Of a stretch of DNA of 64,000 nucleotides, positions 17,297 through 26,586 are shown piece by piece. The DNA is taken from assembly GCA_023662835.1 (NCBI GenBank), contig JAMPII010000002.1, positions 1 through 64,000 of the forward strand. Direction: 5' to 3'. Position numbers and translations under genes: made by a program. The notes below the pieces were generated by a model. The model made no database searches, had not been told where the DNA came from, and was given only the letters and a program-made list of their open reading frames with translations. Source of the DNA: Muribaculaceae bacterium. Lineage in GTDB: Bacteria > Bacteroidota > Bacteroidia > Bacteroidales > Muribaculaceae. Position 1 is the stretch's first letter. Each line of letters opens with the position of its first letter.

Positions 17297-18517
17297 TTAT
17301 TTCCAAGTGTACAGCAGGTAACGACCCGGTTCAATTACAGGATTAATCGTTGACAACTTAACGGCTTTCCCATCAGGCATGATTTGTTGTATGTTATTCG
17401 AATCGATTTTCAAATTAACTTTCTGGGCGTGCATGATGTCGCGGTTCACAATCATTAGGTATTGCCTGCCATTGTTTTTTAGGTGTGAAACAAGCAAACC
17501 CTGTCCGTCGCTGTCAATACTGATGAAAGGTTGCGGCAGCGAAGTTAGCCGGCGCGTATCCTCAGGAATTTGCTCTCCCGTATGCCCCACGCTTATAACC
17601 TCAACGCCAAGGAATACCGGTGCCAAGGCCTGAATCTCTCGGTTCAGGTCGCGCGCCATATAATATACGTCGGTGCGTTTCCCTTCTTTGTCGATTGGTG
17701 CGTGGTGAAAATTCCAGCGTTCTGTTACAGGTTGCCAGTAGGTGAAGTATTGAATACATTGTGCGCCATAGGCTAACGCGGAGAATGCTTCAACGGCTAG
17801 ATGAGCCGGGCGGGCTACCGGGTAGGGCGTGTGCGCGGTTGCCATACAAAATGCCCAGAAAGGGATTCCAAATTCGTTGGCAACGCGTCGCGCGCTTTCA
17901 AGATTAGTAAATAACATCGGTAGCAGGGTTGCTTCGCCGTCGGTAGTTTCGTGAACAGGATACATATCATATGATAACATAGGTAGCCGAATTTGTTTTA
18001 CAAATTCGCGCATGTAATCGTCGTAAGTCGACGTCCCGAGGTTTTTGGGTTCAACCATGCGAGGGAAAAGGTTGAGATATACCAATCGGGTTGTGTCGGC
18101 AGCGTAAACACGGTCGCGGAACTCAGTAAGGTGCTTGAATCCGTCGACTGTAGGTTCGTCGCGCAGAAACCATGCTGCAATCTCTGGATATTTCTTCAGT
18201 GAATCGATCGAACCGGCTGTCTGCATTTCAATATGCGGACTCCCGGCTACTATTTTTACACCGGTGCCTCTTGCTGCCTTGGCCGCACGGCTCACTTCTT
18301 TATTGTTGTTTAAATGCGGGAAAGAAAGATTAAATCCTGCTTCACGCATTTCACGATAACGTTCCGGCGTGGATGCGCTGTCAGGTATGGAGTACCAGCC
18401 GAGAATTGGAAATTCGCCGGGCGTGGGGTTTTTGTATTTGGGCAACTGGGGATTGTTGGCCGACAATGTGGCCGCGACGGAAAGCGATAAAGCGATGATT
18501 ATTGATTTAGTAATCAT
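17297..18517 (-). CDS. Exported TIM-barrel glycoside-hydrolase-like protein
   Basis: A 406-residue exported protein. The start at 18517 gives a clean signal peptide (MITKSIIIALSLSVAATLSA); upstream in-frame codons only add a low-complexity segment. The mature part has a (beta/alpha)8 pattern: FPILGWYSIP, EAGFNLSFPHLN, GVKIVAG, then IAAWFLRDEP with Glu121 where GH-A clan enzymes carry the acid/base, LPMLSYDMYP, PFWAFCMATAH, and GAQCIQYFTYW. The last 90 residues look like a small beta domain. This suggests a glycoside hydrolase of the GH42/GH5-like type. I cannot assign the family or substrate, and a clear nucleophile Glu is not identified, so activity is uncertain. Confidence 0.75.
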   Translation of the reverse strand: MITKSIIIALSLSVAATLSANNPQLPKYKNPTPGEFPILGWYSIPDSASTPERYREMREAGFNLSFPHLNNNKEVSRAAKAARGTGVKIVAGSPHIEMQTAGSIDSLKKYPEIAAWFLRDEPTVDGFKHLTEFRDRVYAADTTRLVYLNLFPRMVEPKNLGTSTYDDYMREFVKQIRLPMLSYDMYPVHETTDGEATLLPMLFTNLESARRVANEFGIPFWAFCMATAHTPYPVARPAHLAVEAFSALAYGAQCIQYFTYWQPVTERWNFHHAPIDKEGKRTDVYYMARDLNREIQALAPVFLGVEVISVGHTGEQIPEDTRRLTSLPQPFISIDSDGQGLLVSHLKNNGRQYLMIVNRDIMHAQKVNLKIDSNNIQQIMPDGKAVKLSTINPVIEPGRYLLYTWK

Positions 18518-18628
18518 AATTATATATACCTGTATGTGTGAACTGGTTTTGTTATGCGAATTTACTAAAAAAAACAGCGCTATAACTACAACTATGAGCA
18601 AAAAGATGTTAGAAATTGTTTATATTGC

Positions 18629-20029
18629 ATGGTAGAAAGCCGTCAAAATAAAATATTGAAATGGTTTAACAATATGATTGCCCATATAGGCGATTTGTAT
18701 AAGTATTGCACTGAAGGTGTTTGGAACGATACCCGTCAGAAATTCAGTGTAAATATGATAAAAACGCTAAACCTGTCGGTGCGCTCCTTCTTAAACTCTG
18801 ACCTGCAAAACCGAGCTTCGGCTTTAACCTACAGTACACTATTGTCGCTCGTACCTGCATTGGCTATGTTGTTCGCGATTGGTCGTGGTTTTGGATTCCA
18901 GAATATGTTGCAATCGCAACTGTTCAAATCGTTCCCTGCTCAGACTGATGCTATAAATAAGGCATTATCTTTTGTCGACAGTTATCTTTCTCAAGCGTCG
19001 CAGGGAATTTTTGTAGGAGTTGGACTCGCTGTTTTATTGTGGACATTGATTTCATTAATGAGCAATGTGGAGGAATCATTCAATAAGATATGGTGTGTGT
19101 CCGAGAATCGGCCTATCGCGCGTAAAATTGTAGATTACACAGCGATAATGTTTCTTTTGCCGGTTTTGATGATTTGCTCGAGCGGTATGGCAATTTTTTT
19201 GTCGACAGCATTCATCGACAATCCTCGTTTCGGTTTCATCTCGCCGGCAATGAAAGTTCTTCTTGACTGCGCGCCGTTTTTACTGACATGGATAGCATTC
19301 ACTTGTATGTACCTTATATTCCCTAACACAAGAGTTAAGTTTAAAAATGCACTTGTGTCGGGAATACTGGCCGGAACAGCTTTTCAAATTCTTCAATTGC
19401 TGTTTGTTACCGGTCAGATATATGTGTCGAAATATAATGCCATTTACGGTAGTTTCGCGTTATTGCCCTTGTTGTTAATTTGGCTTCAACTGGTGTGGAC
19501 AATCACACTTGCCGGCTGTGTTCTATGCTATTCTTCGCAAAATATTTTCCAGTTTAATTTTTCGAACGATATCTCATCGATATCGCTCAACTACCGACGT
19601 AAAATTGCAATGGCAATTATGGCTGTGATAGTTCGGCGTTTCGATTGTGGTTTGCCCCCGCTTGGCATCGCCGGTTTTGCCTCTGTTTATCATTTGCCAG
19701 CACGACTTGTAACGGAACTAATTGGCGAGATGTCCGAAGCTGGTTTGGTTTCTGTTGTGCTTATAAAAGAGAATGGTATCGAAGCCAAAGCATTCCAACC
19801 GGCAGTCGCTATCAACGAACTGACTCTCGGATATGTGCTCGACAAATTAAACAATCAAGGCGCTGACAATTTTGTCCCTGATTTCGATAGTAAATTTGCC
19901 GGTGTCCTCGATAAGGTTGACCTATGTCTTAAATATGCAGTTGATCTGGGTAGTCGTACTTTATTGAAAGATATTCCGCTAGCTATGGTTCATGACGATG
20001 CTATTGAACATACGAAGGGCGATGTATAG
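18629..20029 (+). CDS. YihY/UPF0761 family inner membrane protein
   Basis: A 466-residue membrane protein of the YihY/BrkB family, whose molecular role is unsettled (it was once mistaken for RNase BN). Six membrane helices lie between residues about 70 and 310, with the family signatures RASALTYSTLLSLVPALA, WTLISLMSNVEESFNKIW and YNAIYGSFALLPLLLIWLQ. A cytoplasmic C-terminal extension of about 140 residues has a winged-helix-like pattern (LPARLVTELIGEMSEAGLV), seen in many Bacteroidota members. The start at 18629 is the most upstream ATG; a second at 18674 is possible. The stop codon lies inside the loop of the terminator hairpin. The gene is divergent from the TIM-barrel gene. Confidence 0.88.
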   Translation: MVESRQNKILKWFNNMIAHIGDLYKYCTEGVWNDTRQKFSVNMIKTLNLSVRSFLNSDLQNRASALTYSTLLSLVPALAMLFAIGRGFGFQNMLQSQLFKSFPAQTDAINKALSFVDSYLSQASQGIFVGVGLAVLLWTLISLMSNVEESFNKIWCVSENRPIARKIVDYTAIMFLLPVLMICSSGMAIFLSTAFIDNPRFGFISPAMKVLLDCAPFLLTWIAFTCMYLIFPNTRVKFKNALVSGILAGTAFQILQLLFVTGQIYVSKYNAIYGSFALLPLLLIWLQLVWTITLAGCVLCYSSQNIFQFNFSNDISSISLNYRRKIAMAIMAVIVRRFDCGLPPLGIAGFASVYHLPARLVTELIGEMSEAGLVSVVLIKENGIEAKAFQPAVAINELTLGYVLDKLNNQGADNFVPDFDSKFAGVLDKVDLCLKYAVDLGSRTLLKDIPLAMVHDDAIEHTKGDV

Positions 20030-20048
20030 CAGCTACATCGCCCTTTTT
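20015..20048 (+). terminator. Intrinsic terminator overlapping the YihY stop codon
   Basis: A 12-bp stem (20015-20026 with 20034-20045) with a seven-base loop is followed by Ts to 20048. The TAG stop codon (20027-20029) is in the loop, so the last four codons of the gene form the left arm of the terminator. Confidence 0.85.
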
Positions 20049-20067
20049 GGAACAAAAGGAGAGGTTC

Positions 20068-21378
20068 TTATTGCCGGAAAAATGTCTGGAATGCCCGCAC
20101 AGTATAAATATGGTCGACGCATGAGGCTGTTTCGCGCACAGAGTGCATTGCCCATACAGCCGCGCCCATATCAACTCCCCGTAAATCGAGCTGCGATGTA
20201 AGTATGTTGCCAAGGGTAGAGCCTCCGGCTACATCTGAATGGTTTACGAAATATTGGCATGGAACACCGGCCTTCTCGCATATGGCACGGAACACTGCAG
20301 CAGAATCGGAATCGGTCATATATTTGCAATTTGCATTTATTTTTATTACCGGGCCACCACCCATCACAGGATGATTAGTCGGGTCGTACTTCGACGCATA
20401 ATTAGGGTGGAATGCATGGGCATTATCGGCCGAAATCATGAATGAGTTGGCTATGGCGCAAAGGAAATCCTCGTGATTGCCATTGAGCGACATTGTTATT
20501 CGCTCCAGGATGTTTGCAAGTACTGGCGATGCCGCCCCCTGCTTTGTCCCTGATCCGGTTTCTTCATTGTCGAAAATTGCCATTACACGGGTGGCATTGT
20601 CTGGCTCCGAGGCTGTTGTTTCCAAAGCAATCAGCGCGGCATGAACCATCGAAAGGTCGTCGATGCGGCCTGATGAAATCAATTCGCCATGAACTCCAAC
20701 ACGACAAGCCCCGGTAGTGTCGTAAAGCGACAATTCCGTTGCTAGAATATCGGATACGTCGACATTCATTTTCTTGGCAATAAGTTTGAGAAGATAATCC
20801 GATGTATCCTCGCCCTTACCGGCAATTCCAAGCACGGGGAGCATGTCGGTTTGTTTCGACAGTTTGTTGCCTTCGTTAACGGCTCGATTGAAATGGATTG
20901 CCAAATGAGGAATAGTCAGTATCGGATGAGTAAATTTTACCAGTTTTGCAATAGGGTGGAGCGGATCGGCGCCGCGGAGCATCACTCGGCCGGCTATTGA
21001 CAATGGACGGTCAAACCAGGTGTAAAGAATAGGCCCACCATAAACTTCTGTGTTCAGTTTTATGATTCCACCATCAGAAATCATTTCTGGATTTGGCTTG
21101 ATGCGGAAGCCGGGCGAGTCGCTATGAGCCGATATAATTTTAAATCCGCCGTCAGCATTCCCTTTCCCAACAACAAAGGCGAATACGGCGGTATGGTTTT
21201 TAACTACAAAATATCGCCCATTTGGTTTAAGATTCCACTTTTGAGCAGGGTCGAGCTGCTCAAATCCATTATTACGTAATGAATAAACTAAAGAGTTGGC
21301 TGCAATGAAATTGCACACTGATGTATCAAGGAATCTTTTCAGATCTTCGATGAGTTTGACAGCTTGTTGTGATGACAT
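20068..21378 (-). CDS. M18 family aminopeptidase
   Basis: A 436-residue dinuclear zinc aminopeptidase of family M18 (aspartyl aminopeptidase group), a cytoplasmic enzyme that forms tetrahedral dodecamers and removes N-terminal acidic or neutral residues. The metal-binding and catalytic segments are visible in order: SAHSDSPGFRIKP, SGRIDDLSM, FDNEETGSGT (catalytic Glu pair), SADNAHAFHPNY, and the terminal HSDVAGGSTLGNI. All are in family spacing and the length is typical. There is no signal peptide. It lies 9 nt after the pseudouridine synthase gene and is probably cotranscribed with it. Confidence 0.95.
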   Translation of the reverse strand: MSSQQAVKLIEDLKRFLDTSVCNFIAANSLVYSLRNNGFEQLDPAQKWNLKPNGRYFVVKNHTAVFAFVVGKGNADGGFKIISAHSDSPGFRIKPNPEMISDGGIIKLNTEVYGGPILYTWFDRPLSIAGRVMLRGADPLHPIAKLVKFTHPILTIPHLAIHFNRAVNEGNKLSKQTDMLPVLGIAGKGEDTSDYLLKLIAKKMNVDVSDILATELSLYDTTGACRVGVHGELISSGRIDDLSMVHAALIALETTASEPDNATRVMAIFDNEETGSGTKQGAASPVLANILERITMSLNGNHEDFLCAIANSFMISADNAHAFHPNYASKYDPTNHPVMGGGPVIKINANCKYMTDSDSAAVFRAICEKAGVPCQYFVNHSDVAGGSTLGNILTSQLDLRGVDMGAAVWAMHSVRETASCVDHIYTVRAFQTFFRQ

Positions 21379-21387
21379 ATTGAAGAG

Positions 21388-22077
21388 TTATTTGGAAACG
21401 TTGGTTACTGATTCAGCGAGTGCTTGCCAGAGATTATCGTCCGGTATTGGCGCCGTAAGGTTGATCATTTTACCGCTGACAGGATGAACAAATTCAAGAT
21501 GATGAGCTAACAAAGAGATGCTTCCGTCGGTGTTGCTTCTTTTGTCGCCATACTTTAAATCTCCTTTTATAGGACAACCTATCGATGATAATTGCACACG
21601 AATCTGATGCTTGCGACCGGTGAGTAGTTCAACTTCGATCAGGTGGTACCGGTCGGACGAGGCCAGTAGCTTGTATCTCAGTTGTGACTTCAGAGCCCCG
21701 TCGGTAGGTACTTCTGATGCATACGACTTATTGTTTTCCTGCCGTGTGGTTATATAATGAGTCAGCAAGCCCTCGGGCTGTGATGGCTTGTTACGGGTAA
21801 TAGCCCAGTAGGTTTTATGTATCTTTCCTTGCCGGAGCAGTTCATTGAGCCGGGAAAGGGCTTTTGATGTTTTTGCAAAAATGACTAGTCCGCCTACGGG
21901 GCGGTCAAGACGGTGAACAACACCGCAAAAAACATTCCCAGGCTTATTATACTTCTCTTTGAGCCAGAGTTTGATTTTTTCCGACATTGGCTGATCGCCG
22001 GTTTTGTCGCCTTGCACAATTTCGCCGGGACGCTTCAGCGCTACCAGCAGATGATTATCCTCGTAGACTACATTCAT
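21388..22077 (-). CDS. RluA family RNA pseudouridine synthase
   Basis: A 229-residue enzyme converting uridine to pseudouridine in RNA. It is a compact form without an S4 domain. The catalytic motif HRLDRPVGG (Asp58) is complete, followed by the KTYWAI strand and the terminal GRKHQIRVQLSSIGCPIKGDLKYG motif. Its compact size resembles RluC/RluD catalytic cores or YqcB/TruC; the target uridine cannot be read from the sequence. It lies between a sialate esterase gene (41 nt upstream) and the M18 peptidase. Confidence 0.92.
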   Translation of the reverse strand: MNVVYEDNHLLVALKRPGEIVQGDKTGDQPMSEKIKLWLKEKYNKPGNVFCGVVHRLDRPVGGLVIFAKTSKALSRLNELLRQGKIHKTYWAITRNKPSQPEGLLTHYITTRQENNKSYASEVPTDGALKSQLRYKLLASSDRYHLIEVELLTGRKHQIRVQLSSIGCPIKGDLKYGDKRSNTDGSISLLAHHLEFVHPVSGKMINLTAPIPDDNLWQALAESVTNVSK

Positions 22078-22118
22078 AATAATCAGTATGCTATTGCTAA
22101 TATTGCAAATGCTGTAGT

Positions 22119-23579
22119 TTACCAGTTATCGGTGCGGAATGGCATCAATGGTAATTGGCGTAGGTTGTATACATTACCTGTTTCCGGCCAGTTTTTGAAA
22201 CGGTAGCGTACAGCAACAATGTTTTCAACTTCTGGGCATGTCAGTTTTATACCCTCAACAATGGGGAATGGCCCGAATACTTGTTGTGCTTTAGCGGGAT
22301 AAAATTTCTTATCCTCGCCGGCTACTTCGAAGCCTGTTTGACCTTGGTATGGTTGCATCCCTTCAATACAGTCGTTAAAACGCAGTAAAACAGCAGATCC
22401 GTTGTCGGCTGGTTCCATGCTCTTGAACGACGGCGACTGATATTGTATACCTGGAATACCATATGTTTTTGCTGCTGCCATATAGGCCAGACGATCGGCG
22501 GCTGGTTGTTTCACCGAAGGGTGAATTTGACAGGAAAGGCCTGGTGTATAAAGATCGATTGATGAAATCATGCCGCTGTTAGGTATGAGTTGAATACTTT
22601 TTTGTTGCGATTCGCGCAACAGTGCTGACGAAACTCCATCAAGTCCATCGCCATAGCAAAATGGCGGAATCTCAACTGCATAGAAAGACAGTACGTTATC
22701 TTTGTCATCCCAAAGTTTGCGCCAGTGGCTCACCATATCGGACAGCCGGTTATGGTAGGTTTGATGCATTCCAACGTTGCTCTCTCCTTGATTCCATAAA
22801 AAACCTTTCACAGTAAAACCCGACAAAGGATATAACATTCCATTGTACATCGACATAGGTTGGAAACATTCTACGACACCGGGCTTTGCTGCCAACGACA
22901 AATCAACATCAGGACATTTTTCAAGCAGTTCCTTGGGCATCCAGCCTTCAACTCTTGTGCCCCCGTAGCTGCAGTTGATAACTCCGACGGGCACATCAAG
23001 TATCTCGTTGAGGCGACGGGCAAAGAAGTATCCAATTGCTGAAAACGCAGCGGCGTTGGCTGGTGTGCATTCAACCCACGAACCTCCGACGCTATCGAGC
23101 GGAGTTGCGCTAAGCTGGCGTGGTGTGGTCGAGAATCGTAATGCGTTCTTGTGTTTTCCGGCTGTTGCAATGGCTTCGTTCGAGCCATCGACAGGCGAAC
23201 CGATAAAACCTTGCATAGGCATTTCCATGTTTGATTGTCCTGAAGCAAACCAAACCTCACCTATAAGAACATTGTCAACCTTGATTTTGGTGCCGTCACC
23301 TTCAACGGTAAACGATGTTGGATCGTAGGATGCTTCCGGTGTGGCAACGCGCACTGTCCATTTTCCGTTATCTGCGGCTATTGTATTGTAATGTTTTTTG
23401 TTCCAATCGGTAGTTACTGTGACTTTCGAACCTGGTTTTGCCCAGCCCCACAATAATGCATTGCTGTTTTGTTGGAGCATCATGTTGTTGCCAATAATTG
23501 CCGGCAAATTAAGTGCGGAAGTGCTGAAAGTTATTAGCAAACCTATTGCCAGAAAAATATTGCGTATTTTCATTTTCAT
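22119..23579 (-). CDS. Sialate O-acetylesterase (SASA/SIAE family), copy 1
   Basis: A 486-residue exported esterase that removes O-acetyl groups from sialic acids or other sugars. A signal peptide covers about 22 residues. A beta domain (25-105) precedes the SGNH-type hydrolase, whose nucleophile is in FASGQSNMEM (Ser116). The family segments CSYGGTRVEGW and WNQGESN follow, and the catalytic His is in QIHPSVKQPAADRLA. The Asp usually found three residues before this His (DxxH) is absent. It is homologous throughout its length to the next upstream gene, so the two arose by tandem duplication. It may sit in a minus-strand run with obg and rluA. Substrate is inferred. Confidence 0.92.
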   Translation of the reverse strand: MKMKIRNIFLAIGLLITFSTSALNLPAIIGNNMMLQQNSNALLWGWAKPGSKVTVTTDWNKKHYNTIAADNGKWTVRVATPEASYDPTSFTVEGDGTKIKVDNVLIGEVWFASGQSNMEMPMQGFIGSPVDGSNEAIATAGKHKNALRFSTTPRQLSATPLDSVGGSWVECTPANAAAFSAIGYFFARRLNEILDVPVGVINCSYGGTRVEGWMPKELLEKCPDVDLSLAAKPGVVECFQPMSMYNGMLYPLSGFTVKGFLWNQGESNVGMHQTYHNRLSDMVSHWRKLWDDKDNVLSFYAVEIPPFCYGDGLDGVSSALLRESQQKSIQLIPNSGMISSIDLYTPGLSCQIHPSVKQPAADRLAYMAAAKTYGIPGIQYQSPSFKSMEPADNGSAVLLRFNDCIEGMQPYQGQTGFEVAGEDKKFYPAKAQQVFGPFPIVEGIKLTCPEVENIVAVRYRFKNWPETGNVYNLRQLPLMPFRTDNW

Positions 23580-23638
23580 AAATAATGTGACTTGTTTAGT
23601 AACTTATTTAAAAACAATCTATAAGTACATTTACACAG

Positions 23639-25093
23639 TTAATCCCAGTTGTCGGTTCGGAATGGGATTAATGGGAGGTCGCGCATATTGTAGGCGCATT
23701 TTGTGTCGGGCCAGTTCTTGAAGCGGTAGCGCACGGCCTCAATTTTATCAACCTCGGGGCATGTAATGCGTACAAGACCCATGTCGGCAGGCACATACCA
23801 GAAGTTTTGTTCTGCTTTAGCCGGGTGGAACACTTTGTCAGCGCCGGCCGCTTCAAAACCTTCAATGTCGCGGTACGGAGCTAGTCCGAATGGGGCATAG
23901 GCCAGCTTTATTACTGCTGTTTTGCCGTTATCGGTGATTTCCATACTTTCAAAGCGGGGCGATTCGCATTCAATCCCTTTTATTCCGTAATCACGTACAG
24001 CCGCCATGTAAGCCAAGCGGTCGCCTGCCGGTTTCTTTATTGCCGGATGAATCTGCCACCACTCGCCCGGTTTCTGCAAATCGGTCGAAGATATGATGCC
24101 GCTAAACGGAATCAGTTTAAGACTTTCCATCTGGGCTTCGCGCAGCAATGCGCTTGATGTCCCGTTGAAACTATCAGGATAGTGGAACGGGGGAATTTCA
24201 ACCATATATATTGGAAGAGAGTCGTTTTGCCAAAGGTTGCGCCAATGCTTCACCATGTCGGCCAAACGCTGGGCATAAGTTTTATGTGAGTCGACATTAC
24301 TCTCTCCCTGGTTCCATAGAAATCCTTTTACGGTGTATCCGGCCAAAGGGTACAGCATGCCATTGTACATGGCTGTGTACTGGTTGATTTTAGGCTTGTC
24401 GGTAGCTATGGCTGAAAGGTCGAGCTCGCTATATGTTTTAGCCAGCTCTATAGGAACCCATGCTTCAACGCATGTGCCACCATAGCTGCAGTTGATCACA
24501 CCTACAGGCACGTCGAGCATTTCCTGTAACTTGTCTGCAAAGAAATAGCCTATAGCTGAGAAGTTTGGAACTGTTTCTGGTGAACTGTCTTCCCATTTCC
24601 CGAGGGTGTTGCTTTGAGGCTCGGCAAAAAGTACACGAGGAGCTGTGTACATTCTGATTTTGCCTTTGTTTTTCGATGCTTTGGCTATAACATCGTTGGC
24701 TCCTTCCATGGGAGTGCCGGGCAATCCTTGTACAGGCATTTCCATATTAGATTGGCCTGAAGCGAACCATACCTCGCCAATCAAAACATTGTCAAGCGAT
24801 TTGGTTTCACCGTCGCCTGTAATTATTATCGTTGTTGGCTGATAAGATGCATTTGGAGTGTTTACGACCACATCCCAACGTCCGTCGGTTTTGTTGGCTT
24901 TTGCTGTGTAGTTTTCATTGTTCCAGCATGTTTGTACCTGTACCGTTGAGCCTGGTTTAGCCCAGCCCCACAAACGCACGTCGGAGTTCTGCTGTAGAAC
25001 CATGTTACTGTCTACAACCCCGGGAAGCGTTAGCGCTCTCGCACAAATGCTTAGCATTAACCCTGTTAGAGTTATAAAATTACGTAATTTCAT
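23639..25093 (-). CDS. Sialate O-acetylesterase (SASA/SIAE family), copy 2
   Basis: A 484-residue paralogue of the following gene with identical layout: signal peptide (about 20 residues), beta domain with LWGWAKPGS, nucleophile motif FASGQSNMEM (Ser115), CSYGGTCVEAW, WNQGESN, and the His motif QIHPAIKKPAGDRLAYMA. Conservation is strongest in the hydrolase core and at the C-terminus (both end FRTDNW), while surface loops differ, suggesting related but distinct substrates. Gaps of about 58 nt separate it from obg and from copy 1. No other sialic acid gene (sialidase, NanA, NanE) is in the window. Confidence 0.92.
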   Translation of the reverse strand: MKLRNFITLTGLMLSICARALTLPGVVDSNMVLQQNSDVRLWGWAKPGSTVQVQTCWNNENYTAKANKTDGRWDVVVNTPNASYQPTTIIITGDGETKSLDNVLIGEVWFASGQSNMEMPVQGLPGTPMEGANDVIAKASKNKGKIRMYTAPRVLFAEPQSNTLGKWEDSSPETVPNFSAIGYFFADKLQEMLDVPVGVINCSYGGTCVEAWVPIELAKTYSELDLSAIATDKPKINQYTAMYNGMLYPLAGYTVKGFLWNQGESNVDSHKTYAQRLADMVKHWRNLWQNDSLPIYMVEIPPFHYPDSFNGTSSALLREAQMESLKLIPFSGIISSTDLQKPGEWWQIHPAIKKPAGDRLAYMAAVRDYGIKGIECESPRFESMEITDNGKTAVIKLAYAPFGLAPYRDIEGFEAAGADKVFHPAKAEQNFWYVPADMGLVRITCPEVDKIEAVRYRFKNWPDTKCAYNMRDLPLIPFRTDNWD

Positions 25094-25151
25094 ATGAGAT
25101 AATGATTAGTTTTGTTTCCCTGTATTTAATAGTGAAGAGTTAAACAACTTT

Positions 25152-26357
25152 TTATTCGTCGGAGTTGACGCCATATTCCCAATCGCGGTCGGAATTGCCG
25201 AACTCATCCTCTCCATCGAAGTCGTCGTAATCCTCGTCGTAAATTTCTTCGTCATCATCAATTGGCTTGTCGGGAGTGTCGAATATAAATTCATCCTCTT
25301 CTTTCACTCGATGATGCTCGTCCAGTTGGCGATGAGTGATTGTTGAAGGCTCAATCCTGTTGGCCTCGTCGTTAATTGCCTTCCAGAGTAAGTCCTTCAA
25401 TTCTGTTATGCCAAATCCTGAAACGGCAGAAATGAACACATGAGGTAAATCCTCGGGAAGGTCACTGCCGATAATTTGTATCAGTTCATCGTCGAGCATG
25501 TCACTTTTAGAAATAGCCAATACACGTGGCTTATCCATTAGCTCGGGGTTGAACTTCTGAAGCTCATTAAGCAAAATGTTGTATTGCTGCCTTATATCGT
25601 CTGCATCGGCTGGAATCATAAATAGCAGTACTGCGTTTCGTTCAATGTGGCGTAGAAATCGCAATCCAAGGCCTCGCCCTTCGCTAGCGCCCTCAATAAT
25701 ACCGGGAATATCGGCCATCACAAACGATTGCGAATTGCGGTAGCTGACGATGCCGAGTTGAGGCTCCATCGTTGTAAAAGGGTAATCGGCTATTTTGGGG
25801 CGTGCTGCGGATATCGACGACAGTAATGTTGACTTTCCCGCGTTAGGAAAACCAACAAGGCCTACATCCGCCAAAAGTTTTAGCTCCAGAATGATAGTTT
25901 TTTCGATTGCAGGTTCGCCCGGTTGTGCATATCGTGGCGCTTGATTAGTTGACGTGCGGAAATTCCAGTTGCCTAGTCCTCCACGGCCACCGCGGAGAAG
26001 CTTTATTTCCTGGCCGTTGTATGTGACCTCGCAGAGGTATTCACCCGTTTCTGCGTCGAAAACCACAGTGCCACAAGGTACTTCGATAATCTTATCCTCA
26101 CCGTCCTTGCCAAAACTGCGTCCGCCGGAGCCTGATTGCCCATTCCCGGCAAACACGTGTCGTTGATATTTTAAAGGAAGCAATGTCCACATATGGCTAT
26201 TGCCCCGCAATATGATATGGCCACCGCGTCCACCGTCGCCACCGTCAGGACCTCCTTTAGGAACATATTTGGCGCGATGAAAATGCCGCGACCCGGCGCC
26301 GCCTTTGCCCGAACGGCACACTATTTTAACGTAATCGATAAAATTGGATTCAGCCAT
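25152..26357 (-). CDS. obg: GTPase Obg (CgtA)
   Basis: A 401-residue essential GTPase associated with 50S ribosome assembly and stress signalling. The glycine-rich Obg fold occupies residues 1-160 ([23 protein letters not shown]). The G domain has G1 GFPNAGKS (169-176), the G2/switch region YPFTTMEP, G3 DIPG and G4 SKSD. The C-terminal 70 residues are strongly acidic (D/E-rich), replacing the folded OCT domain of some species; acidic tails are usual in Bacteroidota. It has its own canonical promoter and is divergent from the trigger factor gene. Confidence 0.96.
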   Translation of the reverse strand: MAESNFIDYVKIVCRSGKGGAGSRHFHRAKYVPKGGPDGGDGGRGGHIILRGNSHMWTLLPLKYQRHVFAGNGQSGSGGRSFGKDGEDKIIEVPCGTVVFDAETGEYLCEVTYNGQEIKLLRGGRGGLGNWNFRTSTNQAPRYAQPGEPAIEKTIILELKLLADVGLVGFPNAGKSTLLSSISAARPKIADYPFTTMEPQLGIVSYRNSQSFVMADIPGIIEGASEGRGLGLRFLRHIERNAVLLFMIPADADDIRQQYNILLNELQKFNPELMDKPRVLAISKSDMLDDELIQIIGSDLPEDLPHVFISAVSGFGITELKDLLWKAINDEANRIEPSTITHRQLDEHHRVKEEDEFIFDTPDKPIDDDEEIYDEDYDDFDGEDEFGNSDRDWEYGVNSDE

Positions 26358-26393
26358 TGTAATCTTTTGTCAGTTTCTTCTAGTAACAATTTA

Positions 26394-26425
26394 CAAAGAT
26401 AAAAATATTTTGCTATAAGCCCAAA
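26394..26425 (-). promoter_or_regulatory. Canonical promoter for obg
   Basis: On the minus strand TTTG (26422-26425) and TATCTTTG (26394-26401) are 20 nt apart, the standard Bacteroidota -33/-7 pair. The ATG at 26357 lies 36 nt downstream. Confidence 0.75.
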
Positions 26426-26502
26426 CACCATGTTAAACCAAAAATAATAAAAATTAAAAAGAAAAGTTTTTTACGAACTTTTGCATTTTTGCATCATAAA
26501 AA

Positions 26503-26520
26503 TTGGCACGAAATTTGTTA
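26503..26520 (+). promoter_or_regulatory. Sigma-54-like -24/-12 element before tig
   Basis: TTGGCACG (26503-26510) carries the -24 GG, and ten bases after it comes GT (26517-26518) within TTTGTTA, close to the consensus TGGCACGNNNNTTGC. The only deviation at the invariant dinucleotides is GT for GC. It would start transcription about 55 nt before the ATG. No matching enhancer repeats are obvious upstream. Confidence 0.5.
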
Positions 26521-26546
26521 TATGAGCGTTGAATGCATTAAATTTG
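26514..26546 (+). promoter_or_regulatory. Housekeeping-type promoter for tig
   Basis: TTTG (26514-26517) and TAAATTTG (26539-26546) are 21 nt apart, a good Bacteroidota -33/-7 pair, 40 nt before the ATG at 26587. The -33 coincides with the -12 region of the sigma-54-like element, so the two polymerase forms could compete. Confidence 0.65.
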
Positions 26547-26586
26547 CATTTCAATTGAGAATCATAACACTAATTTCATATATAAA

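Noticed and set aside
17266..17334. 23-residue N-terminal extension of the C11 peptidase
   Set aside because: It overlaps the end of the upstream gene and would bury a clear lipoprotein signal.
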